From assembly GCA_001936135.1 (NCBI GenBank), contig CP012814.1, positions 310,001 to 374,000 on the forward strand: DNA of 64,000 nucleotides, read 5' to 3'. The position numbers and the translations under genes are program-made. Positions 9,100 to 20,569 of this stretch are shown piece after piece. The notes beneath the pieces were generated by a model. It was not told the DNA's origin. It worked only from the letters and a program-made list of their open reading frames with translations, and made no database searches. Within the stretch, counting starts at the first letter, position 1. Every line of letters starts with the position of its first letter. The DNA is from Saccharomycopsis fibuligera x Saccharomycopsis cf. fibuligera (taxonomy: Eukaryota; Ascomycota; Saccharomycetes; Ascoideales; Saccharomycopsidaceae).

Positions 9100-10470
9100 A
9101 TGTTTAGAAACACCATCCTCAAAACCAGCCTTAGATCACCTTTGGCTCAGAGAGTGTTGCAATTTCACACCTCTGCCATTGTGGCCGCTTCTAAAGGCCC
9201 AGCTAAAAAGGCCTTTATTCCAGGTCACAGCAGAAAGAAGGGCCAAAAAGGTGCTAACAAAACTTTCTTAGAATATGTCAACAACAAAAGATTTAAACAG
9301 AATGCCAGTAAAGTGCTCAGTGTTCCATTATTTGAAAATGACGATGTGGCAAAATTAGTAAAGCAATCCGCTGCTGACAGTACCAGTGCAGATGAAAACA
9401 AGATTTTCAAGTTTAGCGAAAAAGTGTTACCAAAATTGCATTACTTGGGTTCATTTAAAAAAGGTCAGTTTAATGAATTATTTGCTGAAAATGTGTCACT
9501 TGTTAGAAAAGAAGCTTTGTCTGTTATTGACCATTTGCAGCAAAACTTTAATGCCGACTCATCCAAGAATAAGTTTATTTTGTTTGGTGAATCTGGGATT
9601 GGTAAAACTACATTATTGAGTCAGCTCCAAGCATACTTGATAAACAAGGAAGCCATTATTTTGTCAATCCCATACACCAAAGAAATAATAGACGGTTCTC
9701 ATGAATTTTCTTACAATTCTCAAACCCAACTTTATGAACAACCAACTTATATCAAAAAATTCTTGACCAGAACTTTGAAAGCTAACAAGGACTTACTCAG
9801 CAAAATACCGTTATCAGAAAGTGTTTCTTACAATACTGTAAAATTAAGCAAAGATAATTACACTTTGGCTGATCTTTTGAGTAACGGCGTGTCCAATAAG
9901 GTGCCAAAATTCTTTTACCCTAGTGTGTTCAGAGACTTTATCAAAGAATTGCGCGCTCAAAAGTCTAATGCGGTATATTTGACCATTGACAACTTTAATG
10001 CTTTTGCTGAAACCCCATATACCAGTTACAAAACTGCTGACTTCGAGAGCGTTTACACCGACCAGTTAGAAGTTACTAAATTTGTGCTAGATTTGGCTTC
10101 TGATGCGGTAAAATTCAACAAAGGTGGTGTGATATTGACTAACGGTGCTGAATACCCAATTACCAAGACTTTGAAGGTGCCATTCGGTTTGGAAGATTTC
10201 AGTCCATTTGATGGTCCAGAAGTTTACGATGCGAGATTTGCTCGTTACCTTACTAAGAAAAACATTAACTTGGTATATTTAGACAAGTTGCCAAAAAATG
10301 ATGTTAAACAATTGGTTGAATGGTATTTGGAAAACGATTTGATTCTCGAGAAAGACAAAGAAGTTACTGAGAGTGAACTCAATAAAGAAAAATTGCAAAA
10401 CGAAAAATACTTTTTGAGCGGAAATGGTAACCCAAGAGAATTGATAAAGGCTTGTACTTTGCTTTATTAA
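9100..10470 (+). CDS. RSM23: Mitochondrial small-subunit ribosomal protein mS29 (DAP3 family)
   Basis: A 456-residue protein with a basic mitochondrial presequence (MFRNTILKTSLRS, then HTSA) and a P-loop GESGIGKTT at residues 163-171, as in the GTP-binding mS29/DAP3 proteins (S. cerevisiae Rsm23). The C-terminal NGNPRELIKACTLLY fits the family's conserved end. It should sit in the head of the mitoribosomal 37S subunit in the matrix. I chose the ATG at 9100 because the presequence begins there; the open frame runs back to 8902 but has no earlier ATG. A CACGTG site and an AATTTT-type element upstream fit the way mitoribosomal genes are controlled in Candida species (inference). Its 3' end converges with NIP7, 328 bp away. 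Confidence 0.92.
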   Translation: MFRNTILKTSLRSPLAQRVLQFHTSAIVAASKGPAKKAFIPGHSRKKGQKGANKTFLEYVNNKRFKQNASKVLSVPLFENDDVAKLVKQSAADSTSADENKIFKFSEKVLPKLHYLGSFKKGQFNELFAENVSLVRKEALSVIDHLQQNFNADSSKNKFILFGESGIGKTTLLSQLQAYLINKEAIILSIPYTKEIIDGSHEFSYNSQTQLYEQPTYIKKFLTRTLKANKDLLSKIPLSESVSYNTVKLSKDNYTLADLLSNGVSNKVPKFFYPSVFRDFIKELRAQKSNAVYLTIDNFNAFAETPYTSYKTADFESVYTDQLEVTKFVLDLASDAVKFNKGGVILTNGAEYPITKTLKVPFGLEDFSPFDGPEVYDARFARYLTKKNINLVYLDKLPKNDVKQLVEWYLENDLILEKDKEVTESELNKEKLQNEKYFLSGNGNPRELIKACTLLY

Positions 10471-10798
10471 ACTATTTTTATTCAATAGGTTCGCTATTCC
10501 TTCTGTATATATACAAAGACATGCTTCATGTATGAGTTCTAGATTTTTTTTTATTTAAAGCAGCGTAGTTTGAGAAGTAACTTTTTACCGACTTCTACAA
10601 CTAAAAAAAAAAAACCTTTGAAATCGTTAATGTATATTACAAAAGATAAAAAAAATTTTGAATAATCCTCAAGATGAAAATATAATGATAACAGCTTGTA
10701 GTTAAAAAGAGATCTGACAGCAAATAAAATATTAAGGAAAAAGATAGGGAAAATAAAAAATAAGAAAATGAATAGCAAACAACCAAATGAACAACCCA
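10471..10798. terminator. Convergent 3' region between RSM23 and NIP7
   Basis: These 328 very AT-rich bases contain A- and T-runs (10544-10552, 10602-10613) and TATATATA-like stretches suited to 3'-end formation of both converging transcripts. The hydrophobic open frame at 10551-10802 (minus) looks like AT noise. No discrete terminator motif can be proved. Confidence 0.35.
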
Positions 10799-11344
10799 TC
10801 ATGTAAATAAAGTATCTTCATCTCTCAAATATTCACCAATATCTGCTTGTCTAAAGGCAACAATCCCAGTAGGATTTAAGTTTTTCGTTTCCAATGTGCT
10901 CTTGGCGGAAATTCCAAACCCAAGAGGCACATCACTCATAGAATATACGATCACCCCAGCATGTTCTGGAATATCGTCACTCATTCTTCCAACGTGTGCT
11001 TTCAACACATGATTCCCATACAAAAAAGGCATCTCACCATTTTGTTTGATCCACACCTTGTACTTAGCCAACTTGCTCAAGTATTCCAACGCCGTTATGT
11101 GAAGTCTAAATTTACCAGTCTTCGTGAATTTACCAAAGCAAGCACCCAAGGACATCAAGTTTGCCCTCTGCACTGACGTTGCAAGGTTAGCTATTTTCTC
11201 GGAAACATAGTACACTCTATCTTTCTGCAATCTGAATACATGGGGATCTTCTTTGTTGTCTATTAAAAACACAATATTTCTTCCCACATAGTTGGCAAGC
11301 TTCTCAAACACAACTTTTGTTTCTTCTTCTGTTAATTGTCTCAT
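10799..11344 (-). CDS. NIP7: 60S ribosome biogenesis factor Nip7
   Basis: A 181-residue protein, the usual length for Nip7, opening with MRQLTEEETKVVFEKL as the yeast protein does. The N-terminal half is the Nip7 pre-PUA domain and the C-terminal half (about 95-175) a PUA RNA-binding domain, with GNHVLKAHVGR and the SMSDVPLGFGISAKS stretch. Family knowledge: it is nucleolar, joins pre-60S particles and is needed for 27S pre-rRNA processing. The gene is divergent from PUS1 across 289 bp that carry RRPE-like elements, which fits the ribosome-biogenesis regulon. Confidence 0.97.
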   Translation of the reverse strand: MRQLTEEETKVVFEKLANYVGRNIVFLIDNKEDPHVFRLQKDRVYYVSEKIANLATSVQRANLMSLGACFGKFTKTGKFRLHITALEYLSKLAKYKVWIKQNGEMPFLYGNHVLKAHVGRMSDDIPEHAGVIVYSMSDVPLGFGISAKSTLETKNLNPTGIVAFRQADIGEYLRDEDTLFT

Positions 11345-11633
11345 TTTTATGTATTATAGTGGTGCTGTGTATCTAGCTGTGATGAATAGACTTTCTATCA
11401 AACTTTCTCTGCTTATACTGGTTTTGTCTCTTTGCATTTTGAAATTTTTTCGTGCCAAAAAAAAAAAAAATTCTGAGATGGCGGTCGGGTAAACGATGAA
11501 CCGAAAAATTGCAGAAAAAAAATAAAAAATAAAAAATCAGTGAAAATTTTGAACATGAATGAGCCAAAGCACCACATCCAGAAGGGAAACCTATCCGCCA
11601 GACATTATCCTATCCTTTGTAATTTCTTGCACG
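11345..11633. promoter_or_regulatory. NIP7-PUS1 divergent promoter with RRPE-like element
   Basis: TGAAAATTTT at 11541-11550 closely matches the core of the ribosomal RNA processing element (RRPE) of yeast ribosome-biogenesis genes. A second, looser copy (GAAATTTTTTC) lies near 11440. CGATGAG at 11632-11638 matches the PAC core but overlaps the PUS1 start codon, so it may be chance. An A-run occupies 11458-11470. Confidence 0.5.
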
Positions 11634-13482
11634 ATGAGCGAACAAGAACAACCCACCCAGGAAGTCCCACAGGTTCCAGCGCTATCTGCAGAGACGCCAA
11701 AGGCAGAAAAAGAAACTACTGTTGTTGATACCACTCAAACTGCAGCTAACAACGACGCGGAACCTGCCAAAGATAAAGAGGACCAAAATGTTTCTCAAGT
11801 TTCTCAAGACGGCAATGATGCAAGTGATAAGCCAGCAGAAAGCGCCAAACCCGAGCAGCAAGATAGCAAGAATAACAACAACAATAACAGAGGCCGTAAA
11901 GAAAGAGCAAGAGTTGCTGAATACGATCAAAAAGATTTCAAAAAACGCAAGCCAGAGAGGCCAGAGAGAAAGTGTGTATGTTTTTCAACTTAATGGAAGT
12001 GTTAAAAGCAAAAAAATTAACAATACAATATGACTGGATACTTTAATACTTCCGTATTTTGCTTTTAGGTTTGCCTTTTTTATATCAGAATTTTTTTTTT
12101 GAGATCAAATCACTAACCAAACTTATAGTTTCGAACCTTGTCCTACCTTATATGACAAAGATGGAAATGTGATACCTAAAGAAGAGAGAAGACCAAAGAA
12201 AAAGGTTGCCATGATGATTGGGTATTGCGGTACTGGATACCACGGTATGCAGTTGAACCCTCCAAATCCTACCATTGAAGGAGCCATCTTTGATGCATTA
12301 GTCAAGGCTGAAGCTATTTCCAAGGCAAACTCTACTGACTTGAAAAAAAATGCTTTCATGAGAGCTGCTAGAACCGATAAAGGTGTTCATGCTGCAGGGA
12401 ATGTTATTTCTTTGAAAATCATCATGGAGGATCCAAAAACTGTTGAAAAAATTAATAGTTTTTTGCCTGATCAAATTAGAGTATGGGGTATTGAAAGAGT
12501 TAATAAGAGTTTTGATTGTAGAAAAATGTGCAGCTCCAGAGTTTATGAATACTTGTTGCCTACTTACGCATTACTCCCGCCAAAGCCAACTTCTGTACTT
12601 GGATCTAAAATCAAAGAAGCTAATGAAAAAACTCCAGGTATCACCAGAGACGATCCAGAAGGTGAAGAATGGTGGGAAAAAGTCAACAAAGAATTGTTAG
12701 CTGAGGGCATTACTCAAGAAGAAATTGATAAAACTCATCAATTACTTAGAGAGACTGAAAAATTTGACGAAAAGGATGAAAACTTCAAATTCATTAGAAG
12801 GGTGAAGCATATTGAGAACCGCATTAGAAGATCATACAGAGTGTCTGAATCTAGACTCGAACTTTTCAGACAAGCCATGAACTTATACTTGGGTCACCAT
12901 AATTTCCACAATTTCACCGTGGGCAAGCATTTCAAAGATCCAAGTGCTGGCAGATACATGATTTCTACTAAAGTCAGTGATCCATTTGTTATTGAAAACA
13001 CTGAATGGGTTTCCATCAAGATCCATGGTCAATCTTTCATGTTGCATCAGATCCGTAAGATGATCGGTATGGCCACTTTGGTGGTGAGAACTGGTTGTCC
13101 ATTGGGCAGAATTGTTGAAGCTTTTGATGAGCCTCGTATCAATGTGCCGAAGGCTCCTGCTCTTGGGTTATTGTTGGAGTGTCCAGTGTATACTGGATAT
13201 AACAGTAAGTTGCAAAAATTCGGTTACAATGAATTAAATTTCGATAATTTCGAAACAGAAATGTTGGAATTCAAAAAGAAATTCATTTATGATAAAATTT
13301 ATGCTGAAGAAGTTAAAGAAAACACTTTTTACGGATTTTATGGGTTTATTGATAATTTCAATGGCGACCCAATCTTTGACTTTTTGACCGCTAAAGGAAT
13401 TTCTGGCTCTGCTAATGTGCCAGTCAAGGAAATCGAAGTTCCTAATGAAAAGGAAGAAGAAAAGGCCGCTATTGAAGAATAG
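11634..13482 (+). CDS. PUS1: tRNA pseudouridine synthase Pus1 (two exons)
   Basis: Exon 1 begins at 11634 (MSEQEQPTQEV) and encodes about 113 disordered, charged residues ending in a KKRKPERPER basic stretch. Exon 2 runs to 13482 and carries the TruA-family catalytic domain: MIGYCGTGYHGMQ, the catalytic Asp in AARTDKGVHA, KMCSSRVYEYLLPTY, HNFHNFTVGK and HGQSFMLHQIRKM, all close to S. cerevisiae Pus1. Family knowledge: a nuclear enzyme acting on several tRNA positions and on U2 snRNA and some mRNAs. The intron ends at the AG at 12127-12128, after the branch site CACTAAC (12111-12117). The 5' splice site is unclear: GTATGT at 11974 leaves the exons out of frame, whereas cutting at 11972 (GTGTAT) keeps the frame. 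Whatever the exact joint, the gene identity is secure. Confidence 0.95.
11972..12128 (+). other. Intron of PUS1 (5' boundary uncertain)
   Basis: The 3' side is clear: branch site CACTAAC at 12111-12117, then 3' AG at 12127-12128, only 12 nt beyond the branch A. At the 5' side GTGTATGT (11972-11979) contains canonical GTATGT starting at 11974, but only a cut before 11972 joins exon 1 to exon 2 in frame without a stop. AGs at 12103 or 12160 would restore frame with GTATGT but are weaker acceptors. Confidence 0.7.
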
Positions 13483-13733
13483 ATACTTAGATTTTTCTTT
13501 GTTGTTAGATTTACGCCACTTTTTTTTCTTTTTAGTATAAAGTAAAATAACTTAATGTACATTTATGTTTTGTATTGTTCGTTAAAAATTTTGATATGCT
13601 CATTTTTATAGCATTTTTCGACGTGTAAAATATTATACAATTTCAACAACCACAAACGATTGAAACCAACATGTCCTAGCAGTGGTACCGCAACCAAACA
13701 TCTTGAATTCAGTCAAAACTAAGACAAAGCGAA

Positions 13734-16700
13734 CTATTTTCTGCCCTTCTTCCTACCACTGCCAGAATTACTACTTTTTGTTTTTGGAGGACCTTCGTAA
13801 TGCGTATGGCCAAGTCTTTGTTGAGCACAAGAATTAACCCATTCAAGACATCTTTCCTTTTCACGTTCTGATCTCAACTTATTTAAGCGCTTAATGTTGC
13901 TCAAATGTCTAGTCTTTTTCTCTTCGTGTTCTTCCATCCGTTTGCGTTTCAATTCTCGTTTGGAAACTCTCTTCATTGGCGTGTTTTCTTTATTTGCTTG
14001 AGATGCATTAGCAGTTTTGTTTGCGTTGCCATTTCCATTTCTATTTTCATTTTCTTCATTGTCAATATCAATATCAACAACTTGTTCCTTTTCTCCTTTT
14101 TCTTCTAGTTTGGCTACATTGAGCTTTTCTTGAGCAACTGAGCGCCTAGTTCTCCGTTTAGAAAGTTGAGCCTCTTCTTCTTTCACTTGTTGGGCAACCT
14201 CATTTTGTTCATCATCATCAGAATCTGGATCAACCACGTTTTGACGCACTCCGCGACCACGTCTAGCGCCTAGCCCTTGACCACGCCCACGGCGAGCCTT
14301 ACCGCGATTTCCATGACTGTTAATTTCATCGATGTCAAAGACTTCTTCATCTTCACTGCCAAAATCACTATCAGATACATATGTTTTATTAATTTCATCT
14401 TCCAACTCCAATTCTTCTTCTGGTGGTGTGTCAAGTTGAAGTGCTTTTCTTCTAGCTTGTATACTAGCATCAATTGATTCTTTCAAAGCTACCAATTCTT
14501 TTCGCAAATGCGATTCTCTTTTGCCCCATGGATTCAACGATCTGATAAGGTTTTCAATCAGCTTTTTGGAATCCAAGTAACGCCAGTCTCTACTAGACAA
14601 TAATGGAGATGGTTTTTCTTCAATAAGTTTGCGTTGTAATGCAGTCAAGGTCGTGGCTAGTGTCTGGTCAGCTATACCAGTGGCATCATTAATTGAATAA
14701 ATCACCTTGCCATCCTTGTCTTTAACAGTTTTACCATTTTCAGAAAATTCAAGATCAAAAATTTCTCTAGCGGAAATAATGAAAGATAATGGAAGTTTAT
14801 CAAATTGTGGTTCTTCTTCTTCTCTTTCAATAACGCTAACCTCGGATTTTGGCGCTTCGGCTTTGTTTTTCTCTTCATCTTCGATTTTCATTGGATTCTT
14901 TTTACCTTCAGTTGCTGTGGTAGTGGTGCCATTTGGAGCATCATTGGTGCTAGGCTTCTCTTCTTGTTGTGCAGAAGTCTCAATCTTCACTACGTCCTTT
15001 ACGCCTTCTTGATTGACTTCATCCTTGATATTCTCTGTTTCGGATGCTTTCAGTAACTCATCTGGCTTTTCTTCTTTAGCCTTGAGTTTCTCTTTAATTT
15101 TTTCAACTCTTTGCTTTTCTTGCTCGAAGACATCAACTTTTTCCTCGATGTTCTCCTTCAATATGTTGAAGTTTTCAATATCTTTGGCAATAACTCCGAG
15201 CATAGATAAACAGTCATCCTTGCTTGGGCCTTGAATCCACAATCTTCCCATTAAGTAAGTCTCTTCTTGAACTTCTTCTGTATCGTCATCATCATCGTCG
15301 TCTCCATTACCGCCATTCGCAGTATCATCATTAAGACTAGAGCTGTTCTTGTTTGACTGTTTTCCTATTATTGGAAGCCCATTGTTTTCAAACCACCAAT
15401 AACGGTTGAAAAGACCATCTTTACCAATGATATTAACTCTTTGACAATCAATTTCCATCAACCTTTTCTCCAACTTTTTGCGCACAAGACGGTACTCGTC
15501 TGCTTTATTCATAACACTAGAACGAGCATCAATTTTCTTTTTATACTCTAGGTCATCTTTAGCAAAAGCCAACTCATCCTCAGTGATTTCGCTTCTCAAT
15601 GTAAAATTTCTTCTTCTTCTTTTGTTTTTGGTTTCACTGTCAACTTTCTTCTCAGCGTCAGCTGTATTTGGTTGGTCACTGGTGCCCGTCGTTGACGTAA
15701 CTGCCGATGGAGTTGCAGTAGCTTCCGGAGTCTCTGTGTTTTCAATAGAGACGTTGCTGTTATTCACCAATGAATTCTTTTTGTCTTTCTTCCATTGTAA
15801 TAACAAGGTATTGCATTCGGCATTTAAATCTCTAGCGTGCTCCATTACCGCTTTGTATTCTCTGATAGCGTCAAGTCTGTCTCTTCTTAATTTTGTGGCC
15901 TCATCCATAGCATTGTCAATGTAGCTTCTGATAATTTTGCCCTCAACAAGCAATTCACACAAGAGATTTAAAATTTTAATTTTTAAATCAATGGAAAGTT
16001 TACTATGAAACTGATTGAGTACAGTGGATGGAGTAGCACTCATGCTTTTAGGTGCAAGAATTTCATTAACCTCATTAATTAATGGCTTGTATCTTTTCAC
16101 ATGGTCAACTAATGATAAAACGCCAAGCACAATAATTTGCCAGTATCCATCTTTGAAGTTACGCTTAAATAATCTTTCTTGCCATGACACATTACGATAA
16201 TTAAGTAATTTGGATACATTGTTTCTCAAAATTCTCTTCTTGGTGGTGTCTTCATCACTGTCTTCACTGTCTTCATCATTAGCTGAGACGTAACCTGGGT
16301 CATTCTTGTCCTTAACTAATTCAACATCTTCATAAATGTTAAAATCAAGACCATAATTGTCTTCAGACTTGCATTTAATTGCTGCTTCCTCATTCTCCTG
16401 GTCTTTTTCCACAACGTCTTCTTTTTTTACTGCTTTTGCACTTTGCTTCTTCTCCTTACTGTTCGCAAATTTTTCTCCATTCGGTGCTTCTTTTTCTTCT
16501 TTTTCTTCTTCTTTTTGTTCCTTATCTGTCCCATCAATATCTGTCATTTTCACATCTTCGTCTTCTTTTTTTTCAATTTCTTCTGACCCTTTTTCCTCCT
16601 TCACTTCAGTTTCTTCTTTTCCAAAATTTGCTTTCTCTTCAGCTTCATGTTCGCTGTCGCTATCACTCTCATCACTCTCATCTTCATTTTCTTCATCACT

Positions 16701-18840
16701 ATCAAGATCAAAATAACTTCTTTCTGGAGGGATAGTCACAAGCAAAAATTCTTCATCTTCATAGTTGCCATCAGAAGGTATTGGGAATTCATTAGCTAAA
16801 TCAGTATCATTACTGAGGGCATTAGTTTCATCATCATCAACCCTGCCACGACTACCACCATTGGCATTAGTTCCCTTTTTATCGTCATTTTTCATTTTGC
16901 CGACAGCTTTTGAGTTCGAATCATTGCCGTTTTCGTTACTACTGCCATCCTCAATAGAAGAATATTCAAATCCTCGTATACGCAAGTTTGGATCCTCGTT
17001 TTCCCCGAGAATAAAACAACTTAAAACTGAACAAAACACTTCATTGAGAAGTTCCAGATTTTTCAAACCTTTGTATTTAAATGAGTTTATGAAGTCATCA
17101 AATGTAAAAGTGTCAATTATCAAAGCATTATGATATACATTCAAAAAAATCCATGTTTGAAGGGTTTCTGATATGCAATTTTTTAATTCTGGTATCTTTT
17201 TAAGAAATGGTTTCTTGAAATAGTTAAATGGTTTGAGATTATCAAGATTGTTAGGATTTTCTTTATCAATGCTGTAATTGAAGCCATAAGGAATCATCAA
17301 ATCATCAACTACAGTTTTTCTTGGTGCAAAAGTTTCAAGGTATGAATCAACGTGCTGTAGTCTAGCGAGTTCTGGTTTACCCTGGATTGCTTCAATTGCC
17401 TTGACAGACTCTGGTGGAGGTTTTGGTCCAATATAAGATGGCTCTTTGATTTCATGTTTCGCCGGTTCAGAAGGAGTTGCCTCTTTTTGCTTACCATTAC
17501 CTTCTGAGTTCATTATATCGTTCAAATTGATCTTGCGGGCAGTATTAGCCTTTCCCTTAGCTGTTGAGCCCGATATGCCGTTACCTTTGTGATTACTAGC
17601 ACCTTTAGTATCACCATTAACTCCATCAGCTTTGACAGAAACAATTTTTGGAATTGGGCCTCTTGGTTTCAATGGAAGCAATTTACGTGGTTGGGAATTA
17701 TCTGAAGATGTTTGTGAACGACCTGCGCCATTTTGTCTTTTAGCTTTCTGCGTTGATTGGCCAGTGGTTGAAGCGCCAGATCCATTCGCTTCCTGCAATT
17801 CATTAACCGGCACAGTGCTTGGTCTTTTTCTTGATTTGGGCTGTTTTGGAAGAATTGGTTTAGGTGCGTATGTTTGAAGATGGGGTGGATATTCCATTGG
17901 AATTCTATATTTTTTGGCAAACTTTTCGCGTACTATCCATGGAGCTCCTATTTTGCTCGATCTAGAAACACTAAGCTTGATGAATGTCTTGACATACCAT
18001 TTAGTAAAATGAGAGCGATCTCTCAGAATGCCAGATTCATCAATAGTAACCTCGGTATTATTGTCAAACAGGACTCTATAACTACAATATTCTGGCCGTA
18101 CCACACCGAATTCATCAACAAATGCATTGAATCTAGCTTTTTCTTTGATTTTAGCTGGTTTCTTTGTATCTTGAAACTTAACAAGAACATTTTCCCCTGG
18201 GTAGAAGTCGCTTTTAAATTTTGAGTATACCAAATCAACAAGCAAATCAAGTCTTGGAACCGTGGAGAATTGTAAGAAACGCAACACTGGCTCTTTCAAA
18301 GGTTCTGGAAAATGCTGTTCTACTTTTTTCATTTCATTTTTTTCCGAGTCTAACGCTTCAAAATAGGTAAAACACGAATTACCGGTGATTTCGCACACAA
18401 ATTTGCGCTTCATGTAATAATCTATTCGCGTCAAGTATTCATTATATTCGTAAAACCATTCTTTAGTTTCCGGGATGTGCCATACTTTGATATTGATGTT
18501 ATCGGGTAATGGAGGAGGTTCTTGATATATCACTGGTTTTCGTTTATAGAGAACCTAAGAGCACTGAGTTAGTATTTAATATATAGATTGATACAAAACA
18601 ATTGGTAGTAATGGAGAGATCAGTGATCCATAAATCTATTATATGCGTTAAGTTACAAAAGTAATTTGTTTTCATCATGCCAAAACTGGTCTTTAACAAT
18701 GAATTGGTAAAGTTTACTATTGAACGCGTCGTATGGACAAATTTAACTGATAATAGGATACCATGGAGACACGCTTGGGAGAAGACCAGGAAAAAAAGAA
18801 ATCATGGAAATCGAGCTGAATGATGTCAGACACATACCAT
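13734..18840 (-). CDS. ITC1: ISW2 chromatin-remodelling complex subunit Itc1 (ACF1/WSTF-like)
   Basis: The spliced product is 1607 residues: an ATG-only exon (18838-18840) joined to 18554-13734, giving the N-terminus MVLYKRKPV that matches S. cerevisiae Itc1. Domains in order: WAC DNA-binding domain (about 20-125), a basic linker, the DDT domain (about 440-500, with TFDDFINSFKYKGL), an acidic Asp/Glu-rich stretch, WHIM motifs (SWQERLFKRNFKDGYW, then GKDGLFNRYWWFENNGLP), and a long charged C-terminus with coiled-coil segments and an RGRGQGLGARRGRG basic patch. It should pair with the Isw2 ATPase in the nucleus to space nucleosomes and repress genes. It is longer than the S. cerevisiae protein (1264 residues), mainly through low-complexity linkers. 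Confidence 0.95.
18555..18837 (-). other. Intron immediately after the ITC1 start codon
   Basis: On the minus strand ATG (18840-18838) is followed directly by GTATGT (18837-18832). The branch site TACTAAC is at 18574-18568 and the acceptor TAG at 18557-18555, 14 nt from the branch A. Splicing joins ATG to GTT CTC TAT AAA, giving MVLYK as in Itc1 orthologues. Without splicing the frame hits that TAG and the conserved N-terminus would lack a Met. Confidence 0.93.
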
Positions 18841-19948
18841 GTTGAAAAATTCAAATTTAAAATCGTTCCAGCTGCCAACAGATTTGTGGAAATTTTCAAA
18901 TCAAAATACGGGAAGTAGTTAGTTGAATAGTGTCAACAAACAGATGCTGGGCCAGCAATGAAGAATATGGATGATGAGCAAGAAGGAAAGAAAAGGGAAA
19001 AAAAAAAATAGAAAGTATTGGAAGAGGACTTTCTGTTTTTTTATTTTTCTTGCCATGCACTTAAGGCATTCTGCTCATAGTGAGAAATAAAAACATGCAT
19101 AAACTGCGCTGCACTGTCGGGAAATTAATGCTGCAAAATCAAGTTACGCGGCAGGGCGGGTGATGGATAATCTGCTTATGGAGGCATAATTACACATAGT
19201 AATGCTTCATTTTCATATGATTCCAGCAGAGAACCTGTCATGTGAGTATAGTCGGTGTTGCGTAACCGTAATGCCGTCTAATATCAAACAAAATTTTCCT
19301 TAGTCCTATTTCAACATCGCATTGCCCGAGAGCTGGTACATCAGACAAAAATCCTCCGCAACACTTTGCTGTAATTGGGCTTGTTCGAATGCTCTCTTTC
19401 AGGCCATTAATGCTGGTGTACCGCATTTGTTATTTCAAGTGCACTTTTTTTACATTGTCCCAGTATATTTTTCCCGCAGTCGTTGACTAATTACATCTTT
19501 ATGGCCAATTAGCGAATTTGAGCAATGGTAGTCAGCACTTCATATTACTGCGGGTCTGCTGATTTGAAAGTTTATGTGGAAACAAAAAAGCGTTGGTTCG
19601 ATTTGTAGAGAATATTTAAAGAAAGAAATCTAGCAGAATTTGTAAGCAAAAATTTAGATTGGTTAATCCGAGCAATACCGGGAGAAATTTTCGGAGGATT
19701 ACTTACCAAAATAAACCAATATCTTCATAGATATGATAAAGCCGATTTATGTATGGAGTTCAAATATCCTACTCAGCCTAAAATAAAATAAAATAAATAA
19801 ATAAATTTCAGTATATTGCCTTTTTAACCTTACAGGGACACGTTGTCAAGGAAAGATTTTCTACAACATTTTCACATTATTTTATTTTCTCATTCATAAG
19901 ATTGATTTATTATCATTAATAAAAGAAAAAAAAAATTTTTTTATATAT

Positions 19949-20439
19949 AAAAACCCCGTTAGTATCAGTTAGAGTTTAATGGATCGGCTAGTTTTGAAAT
20001 AAATATAGCAGAGATTGTGGTCTAAGATGGCTGATATTTTGGTTTTCGAGGGCCATTGTTTTGCTGTCAACAGTTAAAATAAAGGGTCTCACGTCAATAC
20101 CATCTTCCACACACCAAGATAACACTGATGTGTTATCTAATTGATGTAGTAAACAAGACTAGAGATTGGAATGGTTTTCCAATCAAAGTCCTTATCTTTC
20201 CGTAGGCGGGAGTATTTCTTTTGAAATATCAAGTAGTTGTCGACCTGGATTAATTCTCGTGTATCACTGGATGGAAGGATGAGGCTGTCCCAGCTCAATT
20301 CCTTATTTAGATATAATTTTTTCCACAATGCTTGTGCCACTGGATACTTAACCATAAAGTGCTACATTTGTTTGTTGATAGCATCCTCACGCAATTGCTG
20401 TTTTTTTTTTTTCGTGATAAATCTTCAGAGCACACCACT
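19949..20439 (-). mobile_element. 5'-truncated LINE (non-LTR retrotransposon) 3' fragment, copy 1
   Basis: This piece is near-identical to 42864-43400. Read on the minus strand it encodes the C-terminal end of a LINE ORF2 (stop at 20137), with VAQALWKKL and DWKTIPISSLVYYI. The zf-RVT-type knuckle has decayed: the Cys of the HFLVKCPVAQALW motif seen in copy 2 is Tyr here, and a T-run interrupts the frame upstream. A 3' UTR of about 190 bp ends in AACGGGGTTTT followed by an A-rich tail (minus strand). The truncated 5' end lies about 57 bp before tRNA-Asn. Confidence 0.75.
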
Positions 20440-20495
20440 AAAAACCTGCGCGGCCCCACCGCAGAAGATTTTCAAAATTTTCGCAGTACAAGAAA

Positions 20496-20569
20496 GACTT
20501 CGTGGCCAAGTTGGTTAAGGCGTGCGACTGTTAATCGCAAGATCGTGAGTTCGACCCTCACCGAGGTCG
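20496..20569 (+). tRNA. tRNA-Asn (GTT)
   Basis: A full cloverleaf is visible: acceptor GACTTCG pairs with CGAGGTC, the anticodon stem TGCGA/TCGCA encloses loop CTGTTAA (anticodon GTT), and the T arm holds GTTCGACCC. There is no intron. A T7 stretch follows at 20571-20577 as a Pol III terminator. Confidence 0.96.
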
